DNA of 64,000 nt from NCBI RefSeq assembly GCF_000526995.1, contig NZ_AZUI01000001.1, positions 558,001 through 622,000 of the forward strand, read 5' to 3'. The notes below the pieces were generated by a model that saw only the letters and a list, made by a program, of their open reading frames with translations, was not told where the DNA came from and made no database searches. Positions 16,091 through 25,418 of the stretch are shown piece after piece (within the stretch, counting starts at the first letter, position 1; each line of letters opens with the position of its first letter). Position numbers and translations under genes: made by a program. The DNA is from Lacrimispora indolis DSM 755. Lineage in GTDB: Bacteria > Bacillota > Clostridia > Lachnospirales > Lachnospiraceae.

Positions 16091-19000
16091 TTACCGGAAC
16101 GTAACCTTCCATGTTTTGATCTCATAAGGGTGAATCACAAAAGAAGCTGTTCTGTCCTGACAATCCACCTGGTTTTCATCCTCCTCCAGCATGCTGCATT
16201 CCGTAATTCTCTGAATGTCCATGCCAAAGGTCATATACCCGCTGGTACGCCGGTTGTTTGTCTCATAAAAGCGAAGAATCATTTCATTCCCTTTTCGGGA
16301 CTGCTTCACAACCTCAATGACAACGTTGCCGGCATCCGCTTTTACCAGAGAAAATTCTCCGGGCAGCTGCCCTCCCTCTGTCTCTTTCAAAAGAGCTGTC
16401 ATAGGGTTGTTTAAGTGATAGGCCTTTTGAATTGTCTTTGCCTTTTTCCAGTCGCCCTTATGGGGATAGATGGAAAATACAAAGCTGTGGTGTTCCTTGT
16501 CAGCATCCGGGTTTGGATAGGTCGCTGACTTTAGCATGGAGATGCCCATTTCTCCGTTATGGACGTGGCAGCCGTACTTGCAGTCATTCATCATGCTGAC
16601 TCCGTAATCATCCTCGGAAACATCGATCCACTTATGCATGCATACCTCGAATTTTGCATAATCCCACATGGTATTGTAATGGGTTTTCCTCTTTACATTT
16701 CCATATTGGATCTCAAAGGTGGCTTCGTCCGTATGGATATCCACCGGGAAAATGGACTTTAAGAAGATGTGGTTTTCCTTCCAGTCGATTTCATTACGTA
16801 TAATGATTTCAGGGCTGTTGTATAACAGGGAGATATACTGTTCAATGGTGGAATCCAGATATTTTCTCTTTACACATAAAGTAGCGCGGACCGGGCCGTT
16901 TTCCACAAGTTCCATAGCGCTTACATCGGTGATCTCCCAGGATTTTTCCACATAATAATTGTTCACATCCCAGGCATCATAGTTATGAGGTCTGTCTTCA
17001 TAAGTCATAAGCACGTTGGCGCACTTGTTTTCTTTCAGCACTTCCCGTTCATTCTGCTTATCATAAATAGAAGAAATCTGTCCATTCTCATGGAAGGTTA
17101 CACGGATCAGCTCATTTTCCAGATGTCTCTCATCTGCCTTTAAGCCCGTATCACATCGCCCTTCCCGCAGTTCAAAGGTCTTGTAGCCCTTAGAAGGAAT
17201 CTGGGAAGCACAAAACAGCCAGGAACCATCATCCGCCTTTTGTGCAGGCAGCATAAGCTCTCCAGACATTACCGCCAGGTTTTCCATATGCTCCGGAGCC
17301 TTAAAGGATACGGCTCCTTCCCCTTCAAAGCTGTTGGGGTTAAATACCACAAGGCTCTCTTTATGGGCTGCAATACGTTCCGCCACATTGGAAAGTGCAT
17401 TGCCAACCAATTCTGTTCCGACCGCTCCAATTGCTTCATATTCCTTTTTGGAGTCCTCATAGACCTCCTTAATGGAAGATCCGGGAAGGATATCATGGAA
17501 CTGGTTTCTTAAGATCACTTCCCATGCCTCCTCAATTGCCTCGACCGGATAGGGATTCTGGTTTAATACGCCGTCAAGCATGGAGTAAAATTCTGCATTC
17601 TCAAATAAAAACTCTGATTTCCGGTTGTACTTCTTATTTCTTGCCATGGAGGTATAAGTGCCCCTGTGGTATTCCAAGTACAATTCTCCCACCCAGGAAG
17701 GCAGGTATTTTTTCCCTCTCACCTCTTGATCCAGTTTTTCAAAAAATGCTCTGGAAGTGGTCATCTGGGTCCTTGGGCAGCCTGGAATCCCCTTTTCCAG
17801 CCTCCGCTGGTTTTCCAGCATGTCTTTGGTTGGTCCGCCTCCGCCGTCTCCGTAGCCAAAGGACATTAAGACCTCATCATTTAAATACTTCTGGCTGTAT
17901 CTGGCCCAGGCGCCTTTTACTTGGGAGGGGTTTATGTATGCGTTATAGGTGGTGAAATGCTCGGTCTCCGTACCCCCTTCTTCAGCCGCCTTATTATAGT
18001 CACGGCTCGGGCTGAAATGAGTCAGGATCCTGGTCCCGTCAATTCCTTCCCATTCAAAGGTATCATAGGGCATTTTGTTGAATTCATTCCAGCTGATCTT
18101 TGTTGTCATAAAATATTTGATGCCGCATTTTTTCATGATCTGGGGAAGGGCTGCGGAATATCCGAATACATCGGGAAGCCACAAAATCTCATTGTCTTTC
18201 CCGAATTCTTCCCTGAAAAATTCCTTGCCGTGAAGGAACTGGCGCACAAGAGATTCTCCTGAAGATAAATTGCAGTCCGCTTCCACAAACATGCCGCCTT
18301 CCGTCTCCCATCTTCCTTCCGCGACCCGCTGCCGGATCTCCTCATAAATTTCAGGAGCATGTTTCTTTACATACTTATAAAGCTGGGGCTGGCTTGACAT
18401 GAAAAGGTATTCCGGGTAACGCTTCATCAGCTCCAGCACCGTGGAAAAGCTTCTTACAGCCTTATCCTCCGTAACCGCAAGGGTCCACAGCCAGGCCACG
18501 TCAATATGGGTATGGCCTACGCAGTAAACCGTTTCCCCCTCATTCCCGCAGTATTTGTCATAAAATTCTTCTCTCATGTACTTCCCGGCCCTTTTCAGGC
18601 TTTCATAATATTCCTGAGAATACTCCTTTCTTAAATCCAGGAGGTTTAAGGATTCATTGACCGCGTGAATGATGGAAAGATAAGCGCTGTCACTGTCAGG
18701 AAGGAGTCTGGCCACCTGATAGGGAACGGAAATATCATAATAATACTGCTCCGTTTCCCGGTCCAGCACCTTGATCATGGAATCCATAACGAGCTTAAAA
18801 TTCTGATCCCCGGTAAATGCGGATAAAACGATTTGATATGATTCTCCTGCCGCTGCCTTTTCCGTCAATATGATCTCTCTGTGATTCACATCAAGCCCCT
18901 GCCGTCTCACACCGTTGACATAAATGGTAAACTGGGGATTGGTGGCATCCCACAGCCCTTCTCTACCTGTTTTCAACTCATATACCACACATTCATCCTG

Positions 19001-19231
19001 AAACTCCCCTGGAATGGTAATGACTGTTTCAAACCAGAAATATTCCCTGTGCCCGCCCCACAGCTCTGTGTTGGTAAGCTCTTCCCAGCCATGGGCAGGA
19101 AGGTCCTGGAGACTTAAAAAGCGTTCCCCTGATTTTAACATCCGGTAGCTTGTGACGGGTACTTTCCTGGCATAGATCAAACCTTTTAAGTCCTCCACCA
19201 GTTTTCCAATCCGTTCTTTGATCAGTATCAT
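16091..19231 (-). CDS. GH38 alpha-mannosidase
   Basis: Zinc-dependent retaining alpha-mannosidase, 1046 residues, cytoplasmic (no signal peptide). The catalytic domain has HTHIDVAWLW (zinc His and Asp) near residue 240 and WLPDVFGYSAALPQIMKKCG near residue 350, which contains the nucleophile Asp. Middle-domain and C-terminal beta-domain sequences (KTHYNTMWDYAKFEVCMHKW, HPYEIKTWKV) are typical. It is last in an operon with a CUT1 importer, so it most likely trims imported alpha-mannosides, such as fragments of host or yeast glycans. Linkage preference (1,2/1,3/1,6) is not readable. Confidence 0.95.
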   Translation of the reverse strand: MILIKERIGKLVEDLKGLIYARKVPVTSYRMLKSGERFLSLQDLPAHGWEELTNTELWGGHREYFWFETVITIPGEFQDECVVYELKTGREGLWDATNPQFTIYVNGVRRQGLDVNHREIILTEKAAAGESYQIVLSAFTGDQNFKLVMDSMIKVLDRETEQYYYDISVPYQVARLLPDSDSAYLSIIHAVNESLNLLDLRKEYSQEYYESLKRAGKYMREEFYDKYCGNEGETVYCVGHTHIDVAWLWTLAVTEDKAVRSFSTVLELMKRYPEYLFMSSQPQLYKYVKKHAPEIYEEIRQRVAEGRWETEGGMFVEADCNLSSGESLVRQFLHGKEFFREEFGKDNEILWLPDVFGYSAALPQIMKKCGIKYFMTTKISWNEFNKMPYDTFEWEGIDGTRILTHFSPSRDYNKAAEEGGTETEHFTTYNAYINPSQVKGAWARYSQKYLNDEVLMSFGYGDGGGGPTKDMLENQRRLEKGIPGCPRTQMTTSRAFFEKLDQEVRGKKYLPSWVGELYLEYHRGTYTSMARNKKYNRKSEFLFENAEFYSMLDGVLNQNPYPVEAIEEAWEVILRNQFHDILPGSSIKEVYEDSKKEYEAIGAVGTELVGNALSNVAERIAAHKESLVVFNPNSFEGEGAVSFKAPEHMENLAVMSGELMLPAQKADDGSWLFCASQIPSKGYKTFELREGRCDTGLKADERHLENELIRVTFHENGQISSIYDKQNEREVLKENKCANVLMTYEDRPHNYDAWDVNNYYVEKSWEITDVSAMELVENGPVRATLCVKRKYLDSTIEQYISLLYNSPEIIIRNEIDWKENHIFLKSIFPVDIHTDEATFEIQYGNVKRKTHYNTMWDYAKFEVCMHKWIDVSEDDYGVSMMNDCKYGCHVHNGEMGISMLKSATYPNPDADKEHHSFVFSIYPHKGDWKKAKTIQKAYHLNNPMTALLKETEGGQLPGEFSLVKADAGNVVIEVVKQSRKGNEMILRFYETNNRRTSGYMTFGMDIQRITECSMLEEDENQVDCQDRTASFVIHPYEIKTWKVTFR

Positions 19232-19251
19232 TGTAATCTCCTCCTTTTGTG

Positions 19252-20073
19252 TCAGCCTTTGGCTGCACCGGCCATATTAAAGCCCTTTGACATATAGTTT
19301 TGCGATAAAATATAAAGTAAAATGGAAGGAATGGCATAGACAGCAGAGTATGCGGCTAACTGTCCGTATATTATCATACCATGCTGACCGAAAAATTGGT
19401 ATAGGGTAACGGAAGCCGGTAATTTATTCAGTGTCTGCAGCAGGATATATGGTATGAAAAAATTGCCCCAGCTTCCTGAAAAGGTAAAGATGAACACCAC
19501 ACAGATTCCCGGAAACATTAAGGGAGCGATGATTTTCCGGATGCTGTCTAAGGTGGAGGCACCGTCTACCCAGGCTGCCTCTTCTAATTCAATAGGGACA
19601 TTGTCCATAAAATTTTTCATGAGCCAGATCCCATAAGGCATGGAAGTGGCCGTTAAAAACAAAATAAGCCCCAGAGTCTTGTCGTACAGGCCGATGGTTA
19701 AAAACATCTTATACACCGGAACCATGACCGCCGTAATGGGAAGGGAGGTCATAAATAAAATCGTATATAAAAACAGGCTTTTATAACGAAGCTCATATCT
19801 TGATAAAGGATAAGCCGCCAGACCTGCAAGGAACACCACCAGAAGGGACTGTCCGAAAGAAATAAACAATCCGTTGGCAAATGCCCGCTGGTTGGTCCGG
19901 CTGGACAGGATTTCCCTGTAGTTTTTTAAGGTCCACTGGGCAGGCACCTTAACCGCCTGGGAGGCATTGCCGTCAAAGGAGGCAAGCACGATCCAGAGCA
20001 GCGGAAGAACAAAAATAATGGCAAGTATGGTCAGTACCCCATAGGGCACCGTTTTTCTGAATTTCCAATACAT
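19252..20073 (-). CDS. Sugar ABC transporter permease, MalG type
   Basis: CUT1 permease of 273 residues with six hydrophobic segments; the EAA loop is ELEEAAWVDGASTLDSIRKI and the C-terminus ends MSKGFNMAGAAKG, a normal MalG-type ending. It is 12 bp after the MalF-type gene and 20 bp before the mannosidase, so the three should be co-transcribed. No ATPase is encoded here. Confidence 0.93.
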   Translation of the reverse strand: MYWKFRKTVPYGVLTILAIIFVLPLLWIVLASFDGNASQAVKVPAQWTLKNYREILSSRTNQRAFANGLFISFGQSLLVVFLAGLAAYPLSRYELRYKSLFLYTILFMTSLPITAVMVPVYKMFLTIGLYDKTLGLILFLTATSMPYGIWLMKNFMDNVPIELEEAAWVDGASTLDSIRKIIAPLMFPGICVVFIFTFSGSWGNFFIPYILLQTLNKLPASVTLYQFFGQHGMIIYGQLAAYSAVYAIPSILLYILSQNYMSKGFNMAGAAKG

Positions 20074-20085
20074 GAAGCACCTCCT

Positions 20086-20964
20086 CTAATCCTTTCTCAT
20101 GACTCTTGTATAGAAAACACTGAGCACGATCCCGATCACAAGCAGGATCATGGAAATAGCCGTTCCGTACCCCAGCTGCTGGGAAATAAATGCCTGCCGG
20201 TACATGAAAATAGGCAGGGTCAGGGTTTTTGTTCCAGGCCCTCCTCCTGTCATCATATAGATCAGGCCGAATACGCCAAGGGTGGAAAGGGTATTCAGCA
20301 TGGTATTTGTGGCAATGGTATTTTTGATACAGGGAAGGATGATCCGGAGCATGGTCTGGGCAGGGCCGGCCCCATCCACTCTTGCAGCTTCCTCAATATC
20401 CGCCGGAACCCCATCTAAGGCCGACTGAAAGTTCATCATGGAAAATGCGGTTCCATGCCATATATTTGCCAGAATTACCGTTGCCATGGGGATGGCAAAC
20501 AGAAATTCCACGGTGGGCAGATGGAAAAAAGAAAAGATCTGGTTTAAGGTGCCTTCATCTCCGAAAAAGGTGCTGCAGCACAAGGCCACCACCACCTCCG
20601 GCATGATCCAGCCTGCCAGAAAAATAGGGCCTGTGATCCCCCGGAAAATCCTGTTTCTGTTCCTCATGTTAAGGGCGATGAAAAATCCCAGCACCTGCTG
20701 CCCGACCAGGCTTCCAAGGAGAAAAACAAGGGTATTTGCAATGCTGATCCGCACGGTACGGTCTTTGAACATGCTGACATAATTGGACAGGCCGATGAAT
20801 TTAAGCTGCTTTGCATTTTCCCCTGACAAGGCCAGGTTTGTAAAGGAATAATAAATGGTCAATAAAATCGGCGTCACAAAAAACACCAGCAAAAGGACCA
20901 TAGAGGGCAGGATCAATACCGATTTCTTTGCTTCCGCAAACAACCGGCTGTTTTTTTTATTCAT
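20086..20964 (-). CDS. Sugar ABC transporter permease, MalF type
   Basis: CUT1 permease of 292 residues, six hydrophobic segments, EAA loop DIEEAARVDGAGPAQTMLRI. The frame is open back to 21081, but the ATG at 20964 has a strong GGAGGAG site upstream and gives the usual length, while the extra 39 residues would overlap the end of the binding-protein gene. It pairs with the MalG-type permease to import the ligand delivered by the binding protein encoded upstream. Confidence 0.92.
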   Translation of the reverse strand: MNKKNSRLFAEAKKSVLILPSMVLLLVFFVTPILLTIYYSFTNLALSGENAKQLKFIGLSNYVSMFKDRTVRISIANTLVFLLGSLVGQQVLGFFIALNMRNRNRIFRGITGPIFLAGWIMPEVVVALCCSTFFGDEGTLNQIFSFFHLPTVEFLFAIPMATVILANIWHGTAFSMMNFQSALDGVPADIEEAARVDGAGPAQTMLRIILPCIKNTIATNTMLNTLSTLGVFGLIYMMTGGGPGTKTLTLPIFMYRQAFISQQLGYGTAISMILLVIGIVLSVFYTRVMRKD

Positions 20965-21052
20965 GGTCTTTATCTCCTCCTTTAGGATAGAATCAGGGAG
21001 GGCCAGGTGCTTTGCTGTTGCACGTTTGCCCTCCCCTTTAAATCCTGAATGT

Positions 21053-22474
21053 TTATTTTTCCACGGTATTTTCTGCACCAACGCTGTTGGTCACGTCTGA
21101 TTTATATTGTGCCATTGCATCCTCCGGGCTGTTTCCTGATACAACCGATTCTACCATGGTCTGGATATGTGTGGTGACCGTGGAATACTGGCTGTTTCTC
21201 GGCCGGTAAAAGGCTCCTGACAGGAAGCCGGTGCACTTTTCCATGAATGGCTGGGAGGCGTAGGTGGAATCTTTCGCAATATCGGTCCTGGTTGCAATAT
21301 TACCCTGGGCAATGATGGTATCTAAGTACACATCATAGCTCATGCAGTGCTTGATAAAGTCCATGGCAGCATCCTTCTGATCAGAAAGCTGGGGAATGGA
21401 TAAGGCCCAGCCGCCTGACATGGTAACGCTTCCCGGTTCCTGTCCCTCGGAGGTGGGCATGGCTGCAATGCCCAGCTTCTCCTCGTATTCCGGCCATGGA
21501 GCGGCCCCTGTATCCTTGTAGTTTCCGGTCATCCAATATCCGTCTAGGGAGATGGCAAGCTTGCCTCCTGGTAAGTACTCTCTGGAAGCGATGTTTCCTG
21601 CTTCTCCGTTTAATACCTTGGATAAGGAAGGCCCGTATCCCTCTTTATAAATGGTGCTGATAAAGTTTAAGGACTTTAAAATATTTTCACTGGATACGAT
21701 CCATTTGTCATTCTCATCCAAAAGCTGCTCACCGGTTCCGTAAAGAAGCATTTCATAAGTCTGCATGGAAGTGGCTTCTCCGGTGGCTACTCCTGAGTTG
21801 CACCAGAAGGGTACCACATCCGGGCATTTCTCCTTGATGATCTTACAGGTGTCTAAGACCTCCTGCCATGTTTTCGGCTGCCACTGCGTATCCAAACCGG
21901 CTGCCTGAAATACTTCCTTGTTGTACCAAAGCCCCCGGGTATCCGTACAATAGGGAACTCCGTAAACACTTCCGTCAGCATATGTAACACCATCCACCAA
22001 AGGCCCGTAGAAGGTTCCGTCACTCCATTCCTTATAATCCTTTAAGTAAGAAGAAAGATCCGTAAGATAACCGGCCGCCACGTCCGAAGGAAGCTGGAAC
22101 GTATCTTCGCAGACAATGTCAGGAGCCGTATCCGCCGACTGGAGCGCCAGGGCCACCTTTGCAAAGTAATCTCCTTCCGAGGCAGTGATCGGGGCAATGT
22201 CAAGTTCAATGGAATCCTTTTTATCGTAAGTCTCATATGCGTTTTCAAACCAGTTCTTTAACGTATCGCTTCCCCCATCCCGGAAGGTAATGGAAATTTT
22301 CGTCTTTCCGCCTGCCCCCTGGGTGTCTGCTGTTTTTCCGGTTTCCCCGGAAGCTGTTTCTGTCTTGTCCGGGGCCGCTGTTTCCGTATTTGTCCCGGAA
22401 CCCTGACACGCTGCCAGGGAAAGAGCCATGGCCGACGCAAGCGCTGCCAACGTGAGTTTCTTCATTCTCTTCAT
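21053..22474 (-). CDS. Extracellular sugar-binding lipoprotein (alpha-mannoside importer)
   Basis: Lipoprotein of about 473 residues: signal peptide MKRMKKLTLAALASAMALSL ending in the lipobox AAC, a Thr/Glu/Ala-rich linker, then a family 1 solute-binding fold (ITFRDGGSDTLKNWFENAYE onward, AAPWPEYEEKLGIAAMP, AMDFIKHCM). The start at 22474 follows GGGAGG closely; an ATG at 22486 overlaps that site. A copy of the ~51-bp repeat lies about 38 bp upstream. Substrate inferred from the mannosidase downstream. Confidence 0.92.
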   Translation of the reverse strand: MKRMKKLTLAALASAMALSLAACQGSGTNTETAAPDKTETASGETGKTADTQGAGGKTKISITFRDGGSDTLKNWFENAYETYDKKDSIELDIAPITASEGDYFAKVALALQSADTAPDIVCEDTFQLPSDVAAGYLTDLSSYLKDYKEWSDGTFYGPLVDGVTYADGSVYGVPYCTDTRGLWYNKEVFQAAGLDTQWQPKTWQEVLDTCKIIKEKCPDVVPFWCNSGVATGEATSMQTYEMLLYGTGEQLLDENDKWIVSSENILKSLNFISTIYKEGYGPSLSKVLNGEAGNIASREYLPGGKLAISLDGYWMTGNYKDTGAAPWPEYEEKLGIAAMPTSEGQEPGSVTMSGGWALSIPQLSDQKDAAMDFIKHCMSYDVYLDTIIAQGNIATRTDIAKDSTYASQPFMEKCTGFLSGAFYRPRNSQYSTVTTHIQTMVESVVSGNSPEDAMAQYKSDVTNSVGAENTVEK

Positions 22475-22511
22475 AAAACCTCCCATCTCCTATTCACTTC
22501 CCGGTCTTCCC

Positions 22512-22545
22512 GGGAATAAAGGTATACCTGTAAGGTATTTTTACT
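22512..22545 (-). repeat. Dispersed 5'-leader repeat, copy 1 (partial)
   Basis: The core ATAAAGGTATACCTGTAAGG (22516-22535 as written on the plus strand) is shared with copies at 58083, 58134 and 63751. It is preceded by a small hairpin, CCCGG/CCGGG. On the mRNA strand of the sugar-binding-protein gene it lies about 38 bases upstream of the start codon. Confidence 0.7.
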
Positions 22546-22624
22546 GTTAAGCAGATGATAGCATAAGTCGGTTTCACGGAGTATTCCAAAATTTTAGAAA
22601 AGGGGTATAATTTTAATCTTTCGT

Positions 22625-23881
22625 TTATCTTTCCATAATGGCATTCCTGATGTCCACTGAAAGCCTTTTGGCAACCTCCTCCGGCGAAATGGTCTTATCC
22701 CCGAAAAAATCCGTTAAGTTCCCTGCAATCCCGTCTGATATGATAAACCATGTGGAGTAGGCATTCTTTAAAATGCTCTGGTTCCTCTCTCTTTCCACAA
22801 ACTCATCCGTAAGACCTTTTTCCAGTCCCGGATTCACCGTTAAATCGGTCCTCACGGAAAGACAGAAGGTGTTTTCGTAATAGCTTTTTATGACCTCCCT
22901 GGAAGTTAAGTAATCCAGAAGCTTTATGGACTCGTTCCAGTCCGCTGTGGCAGTGATTCCTATGTTGTCTCCCTGGAGCAAATAGGTCTGTTTCTGGATA
23001 TAGGGAATCTCCGCGATCCTGTACGGGCTCTTTTTATCTGAATTCTCCAGTATGGACATGGAGCTTAACTCTGCTATGGCGATTTTCACATATCCCCTTG
23101 AAAACGCCTTCATTAAGTCCTTCTGGTTCCAGTTGATCACATCCTGGGCCATGATGCCCTCATCCCTCATATTTCCCAGCATCTCGTAGAGCTGCATGCA
23201 GTTTTCCGTATCCAGGCTCCGTAAAGTCCCTCCGGCGGAATAGATCATCTGTAAAAAGCTGGAAGTAATGTCCTCTTTATTTTTCATGGCAATGCCGAAA
23301 TTATAGGTGCCAAGGGTATTGGTTTCCCTGCACAGCTTATAAAACCCTTCCATATCTTCAGGTATGGAAGCGCCGTACTTTTTCAAATGATCCTCATTAT
23401 AAAATACCACATAGGGGTTGCTGGTAAAGGGAACCGCATAGCAGACGCCGTTTACCACCGTACTGCTGTAAGCATTCTTTAAATACAGGGTTGTCCTGTC
23501 TGCTGTCATATAGCCGGATAAATCTCTGAGTATGCCCATGGATTCCAGGGCAGGGGTCATGACGTTTTCGCAGATGATCAGATCGGGAAGGGTATTCTGA
23601 TCCTTATCAAGACAAAGCTGCTTTTGAAAGCCGGATTGGGAAACATACTGGATCCTGACTTCCGGGTTTCCCGGCATTTGGGAATATTCATCCACAAGCT
23701 CTTTTAAGTATTTCCCGCTTTCGTCTTCCTCGCAGACGGCCATGATCACAAGCTGGTCCCTTTTCTCCTCCGCCGCTGCCGTCTCGTTGGATTCCCTGTA
23801 ATACTTGACGATCACACTGATGAGTAAACAGGAAACCAGCAGCCATAAACCGATCAGAAGTCTTTGTACGGTCCTGTTCAT
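22625..23881 (-). CDS. Membrane-anchored family 1 binding protein, next to YesMN
   Basis: Extracellular binding-protein-like protein of 418 residues. Residues 8-27 (LLIGLWLLVSCLLISVIVKY) form an uncleaved-looking membrane anchor; there is no clear lipobox. The rest has the family 1 fold (NPEVRIQYVSQSGFQKQL, PDLIICENVMTPALE, AVPFTSNPYVVFYNEDHLKKYG). It starts 3 bp after the response regulator gene. Binding proteins encoded inside YesM/YesN operons are candidates for presenting the sugar to the sensor kinase rather than to the importer, which has its own binding protein downstream. That role is inference. Confidence 0.82.
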   Translation of the reverse strand: MNRTVQRLLIGLWLLVSCLLISVIVKYYRESNETAAAEEKRDQLVIMAVCEEDESGKYLKELVDEYSQMPGNPEVRIQYVSQSGFQKQLCLDKDQNTLPDLIICENVMTPALESMGILRDLSGYMTADRTTLYLKNAYSSTVVNGVCYAVPFTSNPYVVFYNEDHLKKYGASIPEDMEGFYKLCRETNTLGTYNFGIAMKNKEDITSSFLQMIYSAGGTLRSLDTENCMQLYEMLGNMRDEGIMAQDVINWNQKDLMKAFSRGYVKIAIAELSSMSILENSDKKSPYRIAEIPYIQKQTYLLQGDNIGITATADWNESIKLLDYLTSREVIKSYYENTFCLSVRTDLTVNPGLEKGLTDEFVERERNQSILKNAYSTWFIISDGIAGNLTDFFGDKTISPEEVAKRLSVDIRNAIMER

Positions 23882-23884
23882 AAT

Positions 23885-25396
23885 CTAAAACACCTTTCTG
23901 TAGTCTGAGGGAGACACTCCCATAATGGAACGAAATACCTTGTTGAAATACTTGGTATCCCGGTACCCCACCATTTCAGCTACCTCGTGGATCTTATAAT
24001 TGCCGGTTGCCAGAAGCTTTTTTGCAATGCTGATACGGAATTCCCCTAAAAAGGTGCAGAAGTTGATTCCCATTTCCCTGGTGAACAGCTTGCTTAAATA
24101 TTCCGGTGTAATGCCCACCAGATCAGCCGCATCGGAAAGGGAAATTTCTTTATCATAATTCTGCCTGATGAATTCTATGACATTTAAAATCATGCCATTG
24201 CCGGTCAAAGCAGCCGTTTCCTTGTCATCTGCCACCATATCCATCATCTTCCAGTAGTTATTTAAAAAGTTTTCCCTGATGCTGGTTTTCATCATATCGT
24301 TTAACAAGTATTGGTAAAGGGCCTCAATGTCTTTGTTTTTCATTAAATCCCTTGCAGTGTTTAAGGCCGCCATGACAAAACGGACGGTATGGTTCTTGAC
24401 CACACTTGGCTCTTCCCTGCTTTCAATGACAGCCTCCTCAAATTTCCTGGCGTTTCTTTTAATCCCTTCCTTATTTCCGTTTCTGATGTCCCTTTTTATC
24501 CCCCGTTCCAAATACTCCGGATACTCCACCTTTTCAAAGGACAAATCCTGGATCAGCTGGCCGTCGATGATGCAGCTGTCGGGAAACACAAAGGCATAGG
24601 AAAGGTATTCCTGCATCTGCTTTAAGGTATCTTTCAGCATGGAGAGACTTTTCAGTTCCCCGTAGCTGATGAGAAATTCCCCTTTCTTTTTCAGTTCCTT
24701 TAAAATCTGGGTTTTAAATATGGACTTTAAATACTTAACGTTCTGGCCGTCGGAGATCATGACCAGGATCTGCTTCTCATAGGGAAGCTTGAAGATAAAA
24801 AAGCCTGTGAGGCAGATGGCATCAAGGCTGTCCTTAAGGACTTCTGCCATCTGTGCCGTCGTATCCTCCAGTATGCTTTCCGACTGGATCAGGAACATGG
24901 AAATGACCTGGTCCTTTTGATTCCTTATCCTTTCGGCCAATTGCCTTTGAACCATTTCCTGATCATTTTCATCCCCTGTCAGAAGGGAAAATAAAAGCTG
25001 TTCCGCCGATACCTTTTCCACCTTGTTCTTTGAGATCCTCTCTTCTACGGTCCCAAGGACCTCCATAATATCCTCCACATCCAAAGGCTTCAGCAAATAT
25101 TCCATAACCGACAGCTGTATGGCCCGCTGGGCATATTCAAACTCCGAATACCCTGTAAGCAGGATTGCCGCTGTTAAACTTCCCGCTTCCCGGATCTTAT
25201 TGACCATGGTCAGCCCGTCCATCTTTGGCATATTGATATCCGTTATAACAACATCAGGCCGTAAGGATAGTACCGTTTCAAGGCCCGCCTCTCCATCGCT
25301 TTCCCCTGCAACCACTTCATGGGGTGTGTACTTTTCAATGATCTTTATGATCCCGTTTCTGGTGTTTGGCTCATCTTCCACAATTACAACTCTCAT
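23885..25396 (-). CDS. Response regulator, YesN/AraC type
   Basis: Two-component response regulator of 503 residues. The receiver domain (1-120) has the acidic pocket VEDE and phosphoacceptor Asp53 in VVITDINMPKMDG, with Lys in YLLKPLD. A long middle region (130-390) has no recognised fold. The C-terminal 100 residues are an AraC-type double helix-turn-helix (ISLSDAADLVGITPEYLSKL, then KIHEVAEMVGYRDTKYFNKV). It would be phosphorylated by the kinase encoded directly upstream and activate the alpha-mannoside operon. Confidence 0.95.
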   Translation of the reverse strand: MRVVIVEDEPNTRNGIIKIIEKYTPHEVVAGESDGEAGLETVLSLRPDVVITDINMPKMDGLTMVNKIREAGSLTAAILLTGYSEFEYAQRAIQLSVMEYLLKPLDVEDIMEVLGTVEERISKNKVEKVSAEQLLFSLLTGDENDQEMVQRQLAERIRNQKDQVISMFLIQSESILEDTTAQMAEVLKDSLDAICLTGFFIFKLPYEKQILVMISDGQNVKYLKSIFKTQILKELKKKGEFLISYGELKSLSMLKDTLKQMQEYLSYAFVFPDSCIIDGQLIQDLSFEKVEYPEYLERGIKRDIRNGNKEGIKRNARKFEEAVIESREEPSVVKNHTVRFVMAALNTARDLMKNKDIEALYQYLLNDMMKTSIRENFLNNYWKMMDMVADDKETAALTGNGMILNVIEFIRQNYDKEISLSDAADLVGITPEYLSKLFTREMGINFCTFLGEFRISIAKKLLATGNYKIHEVAEMVGYRDTKYFNKVFRSIMGVSPSDYRKVF

Positions 25397-25418
25397 ACCG
25401 CTTTATAAATCCCCCTGT

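Noticed and set aside
16091..19231. Several 60-140-residue open frames on the plus strand opposite the GH38 gene
   Set aside because: They are shadows of a long, well-supported coding region and show no ribosome sites or domains.
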